Shown here: one piece after another, positions 31,974-41,603 of the stretch
Layout: the number at the start of each line of letters is the position of its first letter
Numbering within the stretch: the first letter of the stretch is position 1
NCBI RefSeq assembly: GCF_001424265.1
Contig: NZ_LMOV01000002.1
Coordinates: 1-64,000, forward strand
Length of the DNA: 64,000 bases
Reading direction: 5' to 3'
DNA from: Acidovorax sp. Leaf160
Lineage (GTDB): Bacteria > Pseudomonadota > Gammaproteobacteria > Burkholderiales > Burkholderiaceae_C
Position numbers and translations under genes: made by a program
Notes under the pieces: generated by a model
The model's input: the letters and a program-made list of their open reading frames with translations, nothing else
Database searches by the model: none
Told to the model about the DNA's origin: nothing

Positions 31974-33157
31974 TGCGCCGTCGCCTCGGTCAACACGGCG
32001 CGCAGGGCGGCCACCGTGCAGTCGATGTCGCCCTGGCGCAGCGTGGGGTGCACCAGCAGCATGACGCTGGTCTCGCCCAGCTGCCGCGCCACCGGCAGGC
32101 GCTCGGCCGGTCGCCAGGGGGTGCCGTCGAACGCCCGCTCCAGGTACACCTCCGAGCACGAGCCCTGGAACGCCGGCACGCCGAGTTCCGTCAGCGCCTG
32201 CACGATGCGGTCGCGGTTCCAGCCCGGCGCCAGCCGCTCGGGGCGCAGGTAGAAATACGCCTTGTAGTTCGCGTGCCGGGTCTGTCCGCCATCGGCCGGG
32301 CAGCGGGGCACCCGGGCGCAGCCGTGCCGCGCCGCTTCGTCCAGGATCGCGTCTGCGTTGCGCTGTCGCAGCGCGCTCCACTCGGCCATGCGGCCCAGCT
32401 GGATGCGCCCGATGGCGGCCTGCATCTCCAGCATGCGCCAGTTGGTGCCGAAGCCGTCGATCACCCAGCGATAGCCGGGCGGGTGTTCGCGCTCGTACAC
32501 CGCCTCCCAGGTCTTGCCATGGTCCTTGAAGGCCCACATGGCGGACCAGAGGGCGGCATCCTGCGTGGTGACCATGCCACCTTCGCCGCCCGTGGTCATG
32601 ATCTTGTCCTGGCAGAAGCTCCAGGCGCCGACGTCGCCCAGCGTGCCCACGCTGCGGCCCTTGTAGCGGGCGCCGTGCGCCTGCGCGCAGTCCTCGATCA
32701 CCTTGATGCCGTGCCGGCGTGCCAGGGCCAGGATCGGGTCCATGTCGGCGGGCCAGCCCGCCAGGTGCACCACGACGATGCAGCGGGTGCGCGGCGTGAG
32801 CACGCGCGCGATGGTCTCGGCCGTCAGGTTGCCGCTGTCGGCATCCACGTCGGCGAACACCGGCGTGGCCCCGGCATTCACCACACACGACACACTGGCC
32901 ACGAAGGTGCGGGGCGTGACGATGACCTCGTCGCCCGCGCCCATGCCCAGCCCGCGCAGCGCCAGGTCCAGCGCCAGCGTGCCGTTGGCCACGGCGACGG
33001 CGTGGCGTGCGCCGCTCCATTGCGCAAACTCGCGCTCGAAGTCGCGGCCTTCGGTGCCCGTCCAGTAGTTCACTCGGTTGGACAGCAGCACCCGCTGCAC
33101 GGCTTGCGCTTCCTCCGGCGTGAAGCTGGGCCAGGGGGCGAATCGGGTATTCAGCAT
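31970..33157 (-). CDS. DegT/DnrJ/EryC1 sugar aminotransferase (PglE-like)
   Basis: A 395-residue PLP-dependent nucleotide-sugar aminotransferase. Features: AVANGTLALDLALRGLGMGAGDEVI, the cofactor Asp region VIEDCAQAHGARYKG, and the Schiff-base Lys in SFCQDKIMTTGGEGGM. By context it would aminate C4 of UDP-4-keto-6-deoxy-GlcNAc produced by the adjacent dehydratase. Its start overlaps the end of the acetyltransferase gene by 7 nt, and its stop overlaps the dehydratase start. The specific sugar product is inferred from the gene set. Confidence 0.92.
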
Positions 33158-33822
33158 GCGGATTCCTTTCGCGGCAGCGGCCGGGCCGGGTTGCCGGCCA
33201 CCACGGCGCCGGGCGGCACGTCGCGCGTCACCACGGCGCCCATGCCGACCACGGCCCCCGCACCGATCACCAGCGGAGCGCCGGGCCTGCCCTGCCGGAT
33301 GACCGCGCCGGCGCCGATGTAGGCATGGTCACCGATGACCACGTTGCCATTGCAGCGCACGCCGGGCGCGAAGGTCACGTAGTCGCCGATGACGCAGTCG
33401 TGCGAGACGTGGCTGTAGAGGTTGGCATGGAAGCAGCGGCCGATGCGCAGGTTGCACGTCAGCGCGGCGAACGGGCTGATGAGCGCGCCGGCGCCCAGTT
33501 GCACGTCGTCCATCAGCACGGCATTGGCGGCCTGCAGGCTCCAGAGCGCCACGGCGTGGGCCTCGCAGCGCAGCGCCAGCCGCTCGCGCACGCGGCTGCC
33601 GGCGATGGCGATGGCGGCGTGGCGGGAGGTGGCGTCCTGCTGCAGGAACGCCTCCCAGGTCAGCACGCGGTGGCCGTTGACCAGCGCGGCCGGGGGGGCG
33701 TCGTCGATGAACACCAGCCGGTCAGGCGGCAGCCCGTGGCTGGAGCACCAGCCGCGTGCCAGGGGCATGGTTTCGCGGCCGTGGCCACTGGCGCCGTACA
33801 CGGCATAAAGCGGTAATGTCAT
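33151..33822 (-). CDS. NeuD/PglD-family sugar O/N-acetyltransferase
   Basis: 223 residues. The N-terminal nucleotide-sugar binding domain (LYAVYGASGHGRE, residues 4-16) is followed by a left-handed beta-helix of hexapeptide repeats (VLMDDVQLGAGALISPFAAL, CVIGDYVTFAPGV, GDHAYIGAGAVI, then VVTRDVPPGAVVAGNPARPL). The His in SHVSHDCVIG is the usual catalytic base. It would N-acetylate the 4-amino sugar, as PglD does with acetyl-CoA. ATGA overlap with the pglC-like gene upstream. Confidence 0.9.
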   Translation of the reverse strand: MTLPLYAVYGASGHGRETMPLARGWCSSHGLPPDRLVFIDDAPPAALVNGHRVLTWEAFLQQDATSRHAAIAIAGSRVRERLALRCEAHAVALWSLQAANAVLMDDVQLGAGALISPFAALTCNLRIGRCFHANLYSHVSHDCVIGDYVTFAPGVRCNGNVVIGDHAYIGAGAVIRQGRPGAPLVIGAGAVVGMGAVVTRDVPPGAVVAGNPARPLPRKESAC

Positions 33823-34439
33823 GGCGTTTCGATTCTGTCGCAGGCGGGTGGGGCGCTGCCGGTGAAGGGCGCCACCGTGGCTTCGCCCGGCGCGTTGATG
33901 CCGTCGCGGCGCAGCACCTGCGCGACCGTCATCCACAGGATGCGCAGATCGAGCCGCAAGGAGCGATGGTCCACATACCAGACGTCGAAGGCGAACTTGT
34001 CTTCCCAGCGCAGCGCATTGCGCCCGTTCACCTGCGCCCAGCCGGTGATGCCCGGGCGCACGTCGTGGCGCCGCATCTGTTCCTTCGAATAGAGCGGCAG
34101 GTATTCCATCAGCAGCGGGCGCGGGCCGACCAGGCTCATGTCGCCGCGCAGCACGTTGATGAGCTCGGGCAGCTCGTCCAGGCTGGTGGAGCGCAGCCAG
34201 CGGCCGAAGGCGGTGAGCCGCTCGCCATCGGGCCGCAGCGCGCCCTGTGCGTCGCGTGCGTCGGTCATGGTGCGGAACTTGAACATCAGGAACGGCTGGC
34301 CGTGCAGGCCGGGCCGCTGCTGGCGGAACAGCACCGGGCTGCCGAGCCGGCGGCGCACGCGCCACGCCAGCCACAGCAGCGGCAGCGCCAGCAGCACCAG
34401 CGCCACCGTTGCGCACACGATGTCGAAGAGGCGCTTCAC
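33819..34439 (-). CDS. Initiating sugar-phosphate transferase (PglC-like, small form)
   Basis: A 206-residue monotopic phosphoglycosyl transferase. One N-terminal membrane/re-entrant helix (FDIVCATVALVLLALPLLWLA) precedes the catalytic domain with VLFRQQRPGLHGQPF, MFKFRTM, LRSTSLDELPEL and the hallmark INVLRGDMSLVGPRPLL. It transfers the first sugar phosphate from a UDP-sugar to undecaprenyl phosphate. The short form without extra membrane helices is the PglC type, which fits the diamino-sugar genes beside it. Starts in all neighbouring genes overlap. Confidence 0.92.
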   Translation of the reverse strand: MKRLFDIVCATVALVLLALPLLWLAWRVRRRLGSPVLFRQQRPGLHGQPFLMFKFRTMTDARDAQGALRPDGERLTAFGRWLRSTSLDELPELINVLRGDMSLVGPRPLLMEYLPLYSKEQMRRHDVRPGITGWAQVNGRNALRWEDKFAFDVWYVDHRSLRLDLRILWMTVAQVLRRDGINAPGEATVAPFTGSAPPACDRIETP

Positions 34440-35599
34440 GATGGCAAGCCTTGCGCGGACACCGGCGCGGCCGGATCGGGCGGCAGGCCCATGGCCCGCA
34501 GCATGGCGTCGTTGACCAGATCCACGTCGTATTTCGCCAGCGCGATCTGCCGGGACCGCTCGCCCATCCGCTGCCGCTCTGCCGCGTCCGCCGCCAGCGC
34601 GGCCATGGCCTCGGCCAGCGCCTCGGCCGAGCGCACGGGCACCAGCAGCCCGTTGTCACCCGCGACCACCGTTTCCCGGCAGCCCGGCGCGTCGGTGGTG
34701 ATGATGGCCCGGCCCATCGCCATGGCCTCCAGCACCGTGCGCGGCGTGCCTTCGCGGTAGGAGGGAAGCACGAAGACATTGCATTGCGCGATGGCAGGGC
34801 GCACGTCGGACAGCCGTCCCAGGTATTCGATGTCGCCGCGCTCGATCCAGCGCTCCAGTTCGTGCCGGGCGATGGCGTCCGGGTTGTCGCCGTCGATCCA
34901 GCCCACCAGCAGGCACCGCGTGCCCGGGTGCCGGCGGCGCACGCTCGACGCTGCCTCGGCGTATTCCCGCACGCCCTTGTCGCCCAGCAGCCGGGCGATC
35001 AGCAGGAAGCACGCCGGGCCGCCGGGCAGTGGCTCCGGCGCGAAATGCCGCACATCGACGCCCGAGCCCGCAACCACCACCGCCGCGGTGGGCGGGCGCA
35101 CCAGTTTGCGCGACTGGAACAGCGCCAGGTCGTCCGGGTTCTGGAAGAACACGGTGTGCACCTTCGCCAGGGCCACGCGGTAGAGCGACTGCACGATGCG
35201 CCGCAGCAGGCCGCGCTGCCCCTCGCCCTGGAAGGCATAGCCCAGCCCGGTGATCAGCGCATGGCGGCGCGGCACGCCCGCCAGCCAGGCGGCGAGCGAG
35301 CCCCAGACCACCGGCTTGACGGTGTAGCCCAGCACGAAGTCGGGCCGGATGCGGCGCATCAGCCGCCATAGCGCGATGAGCGATCGCAGGTCGCCCAGGG
35401 GGTTGGTGCCCGTGCGGGCCAGCGGCACGCTGTGCACGGTCACGCCGCGCTCCTCCAGCGCCTGGCGGATGGGGTCCCCTGCGGCCAGGCCGGGCGCGGC
35501 CACATGCATCTGCACGCCGCGTGCCTGCATCGCGGCGATCAGCGGGCCGCGGAAGTTGATGAGCGAGTCGGCCCAGCCCGCAATCAGCAGTCCTTTCAT
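34436..35599 (-). CDS. Glycosyltransferase, GT4 family (PglA/WbpX-like)
   Basis: A 387-residue GT-B enzyme. The N-terminal acceptor domain has LIAGWADSLINFRGPLIAAM, and RPDFVLGYTVKPVVWGSLAA is typical of glycosyltransferases acting next after a PglC/WbpL initiator. The C-terminal nucleotide-sugar site is VLPSYREGTPRTVLEAMAMG, with the GT4 E-x7-E pattern. It probably adds the second sugar on the cytosolic face. ATGA overlaps at both ends. Confidence 0.9.
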   Translation of the reverse strand: MKGLLIAGWADSLINFRGPLIAAMQARGVQMHVAAPGLAAGDPIRQALEERGVTVHSVPLARTGTNPLGDLRSLIALWRLMRRIRPDFVLGYTVKPVVWGSLAAWLAGVPRRHALITGLGYAFQGEGQRGLLRRIVQSLYRVALAKVHTVFFQNPDDLALFQSRKLVRPPTAAVVVAGSGVDVRHFAPEPLPGGPACFLLIARLLGDKGVREYAEAASSVRRRHPGTRCLLVGWIDGDNPDAIARHELERWIERGDIEYLGRLSDVRPAIAQCNVFVLPSYREGTPRTVLEAMAMGRAIITTDAPGCRETVVAGDNGLLVPVRSAEALAEAMAALAADAAERQRMGERSRQIALAKYDVDLVNDAMLRAMGLPPDPAAPVSAQGLPS

Positions 35600-36696
35600 A
35601 GCCGGCCCCCCTGGGCAGACTCCGCCGCCTGCCGGAGCAGCCGCGCCAGTCGCGGCGCGGTCACCTCCAGGCAGTAGCCTTGCTCCACCCGCGACCGACC
35701 CGCACCGCCCATGCGCTGGCGCAGTGCGGCGTCCTGCAGCAGGCGCGCCAGCGCCTCCACCCAGTCCTGCGGGCTGCGTGCCAGAAAGCCCGTGGTGCCA
35801 TGCACCACGATGTCCCGGTTCGCGCCCACGTCGCTCGCCACCGTGGGCAGGGCGCACGCCATGTACTGGATGAGCTTGTAGCCGCACTTGCCGCGCTCCC
35901 AGGGTGAGTCGTGCAGCGGCATGATGCCGGCCGCCGCGCCCTGCAGCGACGGCACCTCGGTGGCCTCGCTCCACGCGACCGCTTCCGTCTGCACGCCGGG
36001 CAGCGGCACCTGGCCGCCACCGATCACGCGCAGCACGAAGGGCGTGCGGCGGGCCAGGTCGCGCAGCGGCTCGGCCACCGCCTGCAGGTAGCGCGCCGTG
36101 GAGGGCGAGCCGATCCAGGCGATGCGCGCGGGCTCCATCGGCGCGACGCAGGCTGGCGCGGCCAGGGGATAGCGCTCCAGGTCGACCACCGTGGGCACGA
36201 TCTCGACCTGCCGCGCGCCTGCCTTCGCCGCCCGCTCCGCCAGATAGCCGTTGCCGGCGACCACCAGTGCCGCGCGGGCCATCAGCCCGTCCAGCTTGCG
36301 GCCGTAGAGCCGCCGCACGGCGGCAGCGCGGTGCAGGTCGTACTGGTGGAAGGTCGCGTCGTCGTAGTCGAGCACATAAGGCCGCCGCCGCAGCAGCGCC
36401 GCTTCCAGCGGCAAGGGCAGCCAGGCCAGCGCTTCCTTTTCGATCCAGAGCAGATCGAACGCCCCCGCGCCCAGCAAGTCGCGCAGCCGGCGGGTGTAGG
36501 CAAGCAGCAGTGCGGCCGGGCCGTAGCGCCCCCTGTCGTAGCGGGCCTGGAGCATGGCGTCGGGCACGAGCGGGTGCACGTCCAGCTGCACGCCGTGCTG
36601 CGCCAGCAGCGGCAGGTACTGCAGCGTGCGCATGCGCGACGAGGCGCCGAGCCGGCCGTATTTGGTGAGCGCGAGCACGCGCAGCGGTGCCGTCAT
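35596..36696 (-). CDS. Glycosyltransferase, GT4-like
   Basis: A 366-residue GT-B protein: VLALTKYGRLGASSRMRTLQY near the start, DLLWIEKEALAWLP, YVLDYDDATFHQYD, RIAWIGSPSTARYLQ, then the donor-site region SPWERGKCGYKLIQYMACALPTVA. This set is characteristic of a GT4 subgroup common in polysaccharide loci. Donor and acceptor unknown. The long upstream extension (to 37146) is read-through in the frame of a neighbouring gene; the ATG at 36696 overlaps the GT2 stop. Confidence 0.88.
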   Translation of the reverse strand: MTAPLRVLALTKYGRLGASSRMRTLQYLPLLAQHGVQLDVHPLVPDAMLQARYDRGRYGPAALLLAYTRRLRDLLGAGAFDLLWIEKEALAWLPLPLEAALLRRRPYVLDYDDATFHQYDLHRAAAVRRLYGRKLDGLMARAALVVAGNGYLAERAAKAGARQVEIVPTVVDLERYPLAAPACVAPMEPARIAWIGSPSTARYLQAVAEPLRDLARRTPFVLRVIGGGQVPLPGVQTEAVAWSEATEVPSLQGAAAGIMPLHDSPWERGKCGYKLIQYMACALPTVASDVGANRDIVVHGTTGFLARSPQDWVEALARLLQDAALRQRMGGAGRSRVEQGYCLEVTAPRLARLLRQAAESAQGGRL

Positions 36697-37670
36697 GGCA
36701 GGGGCTCCCGCACAGCCGGGTTCAGCAGCCAGCGCCACAGCATCGCGTAGGCCGCGCCGGTCTCGCGTGCGGATGCCCAGGACCGCCGCACCAGCGCCTG
36801 CGCCAGCCGCGCCAGCGGTTCCGCCAGCAGCGTGGCGGCAGCGACGGCGGCCCAGCCCGGGACGCTGAAATGCTTGCGCGCGTAGAGCAGGCGGCTGCGC
36901 AGCGAATAGAAAAGCCGCCGGGCCTTGACCTGGCGCGACGTGCCGCCGCCCGCATGGAAGGCCCGCGCGGTCGCCACATACCAGCTGGCCCAGCCGGCAT
37001 GGTGCGCACGGCGGGAGAAGTCCAGGTCTTCGAAATAGAGGAAGAACCGTTCGTCGAAACCGCCCAGCGCTTCGAACAGCGAGCGGCGCACCAGGTAGAA
37101 GGCACCGATCACATGGCCCACCTGGCGCGTGGCGTCGTGCGGCCATTCGGCCATGGCATAGCCCAGCCGCGGAAAGCGCCGCGTCAGCCCGGCGGCGTGC
37201 GCGGCCATGCGGGCGGCGGTGGGCAGGCGCGCGCAGCTGCGGGCCACATGGCCGCGTTCATCGACCAGCTGCACGCCGCAGATGCCGGTGCGTGCGTGGC
37301 CCGGGCTGCGCAGGGCGGCCAGCGCCTGCGAGAGCGCGTCGCCGCGCAGTTCGGCGTCGGGGTTGAGAAACAGGATGAACTCGGCCTGCCCCTGCCGGGC
37401 GCCCCGGTTGCAGGCCTTGCCGAAGCCCAGGTTGGCGCCGGCCCGCACGAAGGCCATGTCGCTGAACGCGGCTTCGGCGGTGTCGAGCGAGCCGTCGGTG
37501 GAACCGTTGTCGACCACCCGCACCGTGCAATGCGGCCACTGCCTGTCGGCGCGGATGGACTGCAGGCAGCGCATCAGCTGCTCGCTGGCGTTCCAGTTGA
37601 CGATGACGATATCCACCGTCGCGTCGGCAGCGGTATCGGCGGCGGTATCGGCGGCGCTGGCGGCGTTCAT
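36693..37670 (-). CDS. Glycosyltransferase family 2 (rhamnosyltransferase-like)
   Basis: A 325-residue GT-A enzyme. VDIVIVNWNASEQLMRCLQSI is the start of the nucleotide-binding fold, VVDNGSTDGSLDTAE follows, and LNPDAEL carries the DxD-equivalent. GGFDERFFLYFEDLDFSRRA is the acceptor/catalytic region typical of rhamnosyl- or fucosyl-type GT2s. A hydrophobic segment near residues 260-280 may anchor it to the membrane. The N-terminus is a short tandem repeat (AADTAADTAAD, DNA 37621-37656). ATG overlaps the flippase stop. Confidence 0.9.
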   Translation of the reverse strand: MNAASAADTAADTAADATVDIVIVNWNASEQLMRCLQSIRADRQWPHCTVRVVDNGSTDGSLDTAEAAFSDMAFVRAGANLGFGKACNRGARQGQAEFILFLNPDAELRGDALSQALAALRSPGHARTGICGVQLVDERGHVARSCARLPTAARMAAHAAGLTRRFPRLGYAMAEWPHDATRQVGHVIGAFYLVRRSLFEALGGFDERFFLYFEDLDFSRRAHHAGWASWYVATARAFHAGGGTSRQVKARRLFYSLRSRLLYARKHFSVPGWAAVAAATLLAEPLARLAQALVRRSWASARETGAAYAMLWRWLLNPAVREPLP

Positions 37671-38953
37671 GCGGCGGCCCTCCGCGGCCGGGTGCCGCCC
37701 AGCGCGAACCACGCCAGCAGCGCCGCGTCAGCCACCATGCGCAGGGTCCACGCCCAGGCGGCGCCGCGCAAGCCGTACTCCTGGATCAGCCCGGCCAGCA
37801 GCAGCAGGAAGACGGGCAGTTCCACCACATGCAGGCGCGCCGTGATGTCTGCGCGGCCCCTCGCATGCAGCAAGGCATAGAACAGGGTGCCGAGCGCGTT
37901 GGCGAACACGCCCAGGCACAGAATCTGCCCCACGGCGACCGACACCGGCTGCAGCTGCGGCCCGATCCAGGCGCGCAGCAGCAACGGCAGCAGCAGCGCG
38001 AGCAGGCCGCACACCAGCGCCATCAAGGCGGCCACGCGGCCCAGCCAGGTCATGAAATAGTGCCGCCAGCCCAGCGGGTCTTCCCGCAGCAGGCGGCTGA
38101 GGCCCGGGAACATCACCGACGACACCGCTCCCGTCAGCACCAGGCTCTGCACCACCACCTCGTAGGGCAGCACGTAGGCCGACACGGCGGCCGCCGACAC
38201 CAGCGCGCCGATGGTGAAGCGGTCCGCCTGCACCAGCATCGGGCTGATGATGCTGCTCACCGTGACCCAGCGGCCGAAGGCGAAGAGTTCGCGCCCCGTG
38301 CGGGGCCGGTAGCGGCCGGGGGCGGTGGCGCCGCCCTGGCGCACGCAGCGCCACGCGAGCGCGCGGTAGATCGCCAGGCTCAGCAACCGGCTGGCCACCA
38401 GCGGCAGCACCAGCCAGCCCAGATGCGGGGTGAAGTGCGACACCAGCCACGGCCCTGCGAAGTTCACCACCCCCAGGCCCGCGCGCAGCAGGCTGATGCC
38501 GCGGAAGTTCAGGTACGCCTCGTTGAGCCCGCGGTAGGTCGCGCTCATGGCCTGGGCGGGCAGCGCCAGGGCCAGCAGCAGTACCGCTGCGGTGATCTCG
38601 CCGCGCGGCGTGCCTGCGGCATGCACCCAGCCGGCCGCCCCGGCGGGCACGGCCAGCAGCACCAGCACGCCGAAGCACAGCCCGGCGATCAGGGTGATGC
38701 GCCCGGCCGTCGCCAGCACGTCGGGCACGTCGTGTTCCTGCCCGGCGCCGCGCAGGCCGGCCACCCGCTGGGTGAGCGCGCGGCCCAGGCCCAGGTCCAG
38801 CCCGCTGGCATAGCCGATCAGGCCCCAGGCCAGCGCCAGCAGGCCGAACCGCTCGGGCCCGATGCGCGCCAGCAGCGGTGGCACGGTGAGCGCTGCCACG
38901 GCCAGCGGCACGGCCAGCCCGCCCAGGTTCCAAGCCACATGGGAGAGACGCAC
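37667..38953 (-). CDS. Wzx-type flippase / polysaccharide translocase
   Basis: A 428-residue protein with about 12 hydrophobic segments of the MATE/PST superfamily: GGLAVPLAVAALTVPPLLARIG at helix 1, GLDLGLGRALTQRVAG, MSATYRGLNEAYLNFRG, FGRWVTVSSIISPMLVQADR. It should move the undecaprenyl-linked glycan across the inner membrane. There is no ATG near the start of homology; a GTG at 38951-38953, 2 nt after the epimerase stop, gives the correct N-terminus. A longer frame to 39772 overlaps the epimerase in another phase and is not real. Confidence 0.87.
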   Translation of the reverse strand: MRLSHVAWNLGGLAVPLAVAALTVPPLLARIGPERFGLLALAWGLIGYASGLDLGLGRALTQRVAGLRGAGQEHDVPDVLATAGRITLIAGLCFGVLVLLAVPAGAAGWVHAAGTPRGEITAAVLLLALALPAQAMSATYRGLNEAYLNFRGISLLRAGLGVVNFAGPWLVSHFTPHLGWLVLPLVASRLLSLAIYRALAWRCVRQGGATAPGRYRPRTGRELFAFGRWVTVSSIISPMLVQADRFTIGALVSAAAVSAYVLPYEVVVQSLVLTGAVSSVMFPGLSRLLREDPLGWRHYFMTWLGRVAALMALVCGLLALLLPLLLRAWIGPQLQPVSVAVGQILCLGVFANALGTLFYALLHARGRADITARLHVVELPVFLLLLAGLIQEYGLRGAAWAWTLRMVADAALLAWFALGGTRPRRAAA

Positions 38954-38955
38954 GG

Positions 38956-40035
38956 TCAGCCCGCGCCCTGCAGGTCGGCTGGTCCGCCAGCCTGCTCGCC
39001 GCGCGGCCCGCCGACGTGTTCGGCGTACCAGTCCACGCAGGCGTCCAGGCCCTGGGCCAGCGTATGCGAGGGCATGTAGCCCAGCAGCCGCTCGGCCTTG
39101 GCGATCTCGGCCTGGCTGTGGCGAATGTCGCCCGCACGGAAGTCGCGGTAGAGCGGCGCCGCCGCAGCCGGCACGCCGTGGCCGCTCAGCCGGTCGCGGA
39201 TCAGCCCGAACAGCGCATTCAGGCTGGTGCGCTCGCCCACCGCCACGTTGTAGATCTGGTTGCGCGCCTCGTCGTTTGCCGTGGTGGCGGCCAGCAGATT
39301 GGCCTGCACCGCGTTGGCCACGTAGCAGAAGTCGCGGCTGGTCTCGCCGTCGCCGTTGATGTGGATCGGCTCGCCCTTCAGCAGCGACTGGGTCCACAGC
39401 GGAATCACCGCGGCATAGGCGCCGCCCGGGTCCTGCCGCTGCCCGAACACATTGAAGTAGCGCAGGCCTATCGAATGGAAGCCGTAGCTGCGGCTGAACA
39501 CCTGCGCATACAGCTCGTTGACGTACTTGGTCACGGCGTAGGGCGACAGCGGCTTGCCGATGGCGTCCTCCACCTTGGGCAGGCCCGGATGGTCGCCATA
39601 GGTCGAGCTGGACGCCGCGTAGGTGAAGCTCTGCACGCCCGCGTCCCTGGCGGCCACCAGCATGTTGAGGAAGCCGTCGATGTTGGTGGCGTTGGTGGCG
39701 ATGGGATCGTTGAGCGAGCGGGGGATGGAGCCCAGGGCGGCCTGGTGCAGCACGTGCTGCACGCCCTCGCACGCGCCCCGGCAGGCGGCCAGGTCGCGGA
39801 TGTCGCCTTCGATGAACCGGAACGCCTGCCAGCGTGCCTCGCCCACCAGCGAACGCACCTCATGCAGGTTGCGCCGGTGGCCGGTGGCAAAGTTGTCCAA
39901 CCCCACCACGCGCTGGTTCAACCGCAGCAGGGTTTCGAGCAAATGGCTGCCGATGAAGCCCGCCACACCGGTGACCAGCCAGGTGCGCGGGTCGCCGGCA
40001 AGCTGGGTCTGGAGGGCGGCGTAGGCGTGGGGCAT
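38956..40035 (-). CDS. UDP-N-acetylhexosamine 4-epimerase (TviC/WbpP-like)
   Basis: A 359-residue extended [19 protein letters not shown] is the NAD site, [11 protein letters not shown] the conserved substrate loop, [11 protein letters not shown] carries the catalytic Ser, and [11 protein letters not shown] the Tyr-x3-Lys. The sequence is closest in feel to the WbpP/TviC/Gne group that interconverts UDP-GlcNAc(A) and UDP-GalNAc(A). With the dehydrogenase encoded just upstream it would supply UDP-GalNAcA. The gap to tviB-like is 75 nt and to the flippase 2 nt. Confidence 0.93.
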   Translation of the reverse strand: MPHAYAALQTQLAGDPRTWLVTGVAGFIGSHLLETLLRLNQRVVGLDNFATGHRRNLHEVRSLVGEARWQAFRFIEGDIRDLAACRGACEGVQHVLHQAALGSIPRSLNDPIATNATNIDGFLNMLVAARDAGVQSFTYAASSSTYGDHPGLPKVEDAIGKPLSPYAVTKYVNELYAQVFSRSYGFHSIGLRYFNVFGQRQDPGGAYAAVIPLWTQSLLKGEPIHINGDGETSRDFCYVANAVQANLLAATTANDEARNQIYNVAVGERTSLNALFGLIRDRLSGHGVPAAAAPLYRDFRAGDIRHSQAEIAKAERLLGYMPSHTLAQGLDACVDWYAEHVGGPRGEQAGGPADLQGAG

Positions 40036-40110
40036 GGGAAATGGGGATGGGGATGTGGGGCCGAAGGAAGGGGCGGTTGGCAGGGGTGGGCTGCAAGGGC
40101 GAAAGCCGCC

Positions 40111-41391
40111 TCACAGCCGGAGATCGGATTCTGCGGCGCCCAGCACGTACTTCAGGTCGAACAGTACATGCTCGGGCTTGCCCAGCGCGCGGATCGCGGC
40201 GGCGCCCATGGTGCGGAACTGCCCGTGCGCGACAGCCACGATGATCGCATCGTAGGCGCCCGCCGCGGGCGAAGGCACCAGCGCGATGCCGTATTCGTCC
40301 TCGGCCTCGCGCGCGCTCACCCAGGGGTCGTGCACGTCGGCCTGCACGTCGTACTGCGCCAGTTCGCGCACGATGTCCACCACGCGGGTGTTGCGCAGGT
40401 CGGGGCAGTTCTCCTTGAAGGCCAGCCCCATCACCAGCACGCGGGCGCCCTGCACGTGAATGCGCCGCTGGGTCATGGCCTTGACCAGCTGCGTGACCAC
40501 GTAGGCGCCCATGCTGTCGTTCAGCCGCCGGCCCGCCAGGATGATCTCCGGGTGGTAGCCGATCGACTTGGCCTTGTGCGTCAGGTAGTACGGGTCCACG
40601 CCGATGCAGTGCCCACCCACCAGGCCGGGGCGGAACGGCTGGAAGTTCCACTTGGTGCCGGCCGCCTGCAGCACCGCCTCGGTGTCGAGCCCCAGGCGGT
40701 TGAAGATCAGCGCCAGCTCGTTCACCAGGGCGATGTTCACGTCGCGCTGGGTGTTCTCGATCACCTTGGCGGCTTCGGCGATGCGGATGCTGGCAGCGCG
40801 GTGGGTGCCGGCGGTGATGATCTCCGCATAGAGCGCATCGACCAGATCGGCCGCCTCGGGCGTGGAGCCGCTGGTGATCTTGACGATGCCGGTCAGCCGG
40901 TGCGCCTTGTCGCCCGGGTTGATGCGCTCGGGGCTGTAGCCGGCAAAGAAATCGCGGTTGAACCGCAGGCCGGAATGGCGCTCCAGCACGGGCACGCAGT
41001 CTTCCTCCGTCGCGCCCGGGTAGACGGTGGATTCGTACACCACCACGTCGCCCGGTTTCAGCAGCCGCCCGACCGTCTCGCTCGCGCGCATCAGCGGGCC
41101 CAGGTCGGGCTGCTGGTGTGCGTCGATCGGCGTCGGCACGGTGACGATGAAGACGTTGCACTGCGCCAGGTCGGCCGCCTGGGCGGTGAAGCGCAGGTGG
41201 GAGGCCTGGGCGAGTTCCTCGGCGCTCACTTCGAGCGTGTGGTCCTGGCCGGCCCGCAGCGCGGCGATGCGTTCTTCCCGGATGTCGAAGCCGACCACCG
41301 GCCGGTGCTTGCCGAATTCCACGGCCAGGGGCAGGCCCACGTAGCCCAGTCCGATGACGGCGATGTGAACGGAGGACAGGGTGGGCAGCAT
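40111..41391 (-). CDS. tviB: UDP-N-acetyl-hexosamine 6-dehydrogenase (TviB/WbpO-like)
   Basis: A 426-residue UDP-sugar dehydrogenase. The NAD site is [39 protein letters not shown] follows, and the catalytic Cys lies in [30 protein letters not shown] and [16 protein letters not shown] are typical of the Vi-antigen TviB / WbpO subgroup that oxidises UDP-GlcNAc or UDP-GalNAc to the uronic acid, more than of UDP-glucose dehydrogenases. The ATG at 41391 fits; the frame upstream to 41469 is Pro/Arg-rich. As the first gene of the glycan operon, its promoter should lie in 41392-41603, shared with the divergent esterase. Confidence 0.92.
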   Translation of the reverse strand: MLPTLSSVHIAVIGLGYVGLPLAVEFGKHRPVVGFDIREERIAALRAGQDHTLEVSAEELAQASHLRFTAQAADLAQCNVFIVTVPTPIDAHQQPDLGPLMRASETVGRLLKPGDVVVYESTVYPGATEEDCVPVLERHSGLRFNRDFFAGYSPERINPGDKAHRLTGIVKITSGSTPEAADLVDALYAEIITAGTHRAASIRIAEAAKVIENTQRDVNIALVNELALIFNRLGLDTEAVLQAAGTKWNFQPFRPGLVGGHCIGVDPYYLTHKAKSIGYHPEIILAGRRLNDSMGAYVVTQLVKAMTQRRIHVQGARVLVMGLAFKENCPDLRNTRVVDIVRELAQYDVQADVHDPWVSAREAEDEYGIALVPSPAAGAYDAIIVAVAHGQFRTMGAAAIRALGKPEHVLFDLKYVLGAAESDLRL

Positions 41392-41603
41392 GCGGATGGG
41401 TGGGAGGAGGCCAGCGGCGGAAAGGGGCGGCTGCGGAATGCAGCCCGGCGGGCGTCGCGCAAAGCGCAAGGCAGGCGGGCGGGGCGCCGGTGATCCGCTA
41501 TTGTGTCTGGCTGGCAGCGGCCCGTGGCGATGATGCGCTTTTGGCCTGGCCGTCCGCCGCTCATTTTTCAGGATCGTCCGCCCGTTTGTCTGTCCCTTCG
41601 CCT

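Noticed and set aside
31974-33020. Apparent extension of the PglF/WbpM-like protein to 1015 residues
   Set aside because: The extra N-terminal part overlaps the aminotransferase in a different frame and has no homology; the coupled GTG at 31973 is the sensible start.
38954-39772. Apparent N-terminal extension of the flippase
   Set aside because: It is an Arg/Gly-rich shadow of the epimerase gene; the membrane-protein sequence begins at the GTG at 38953.
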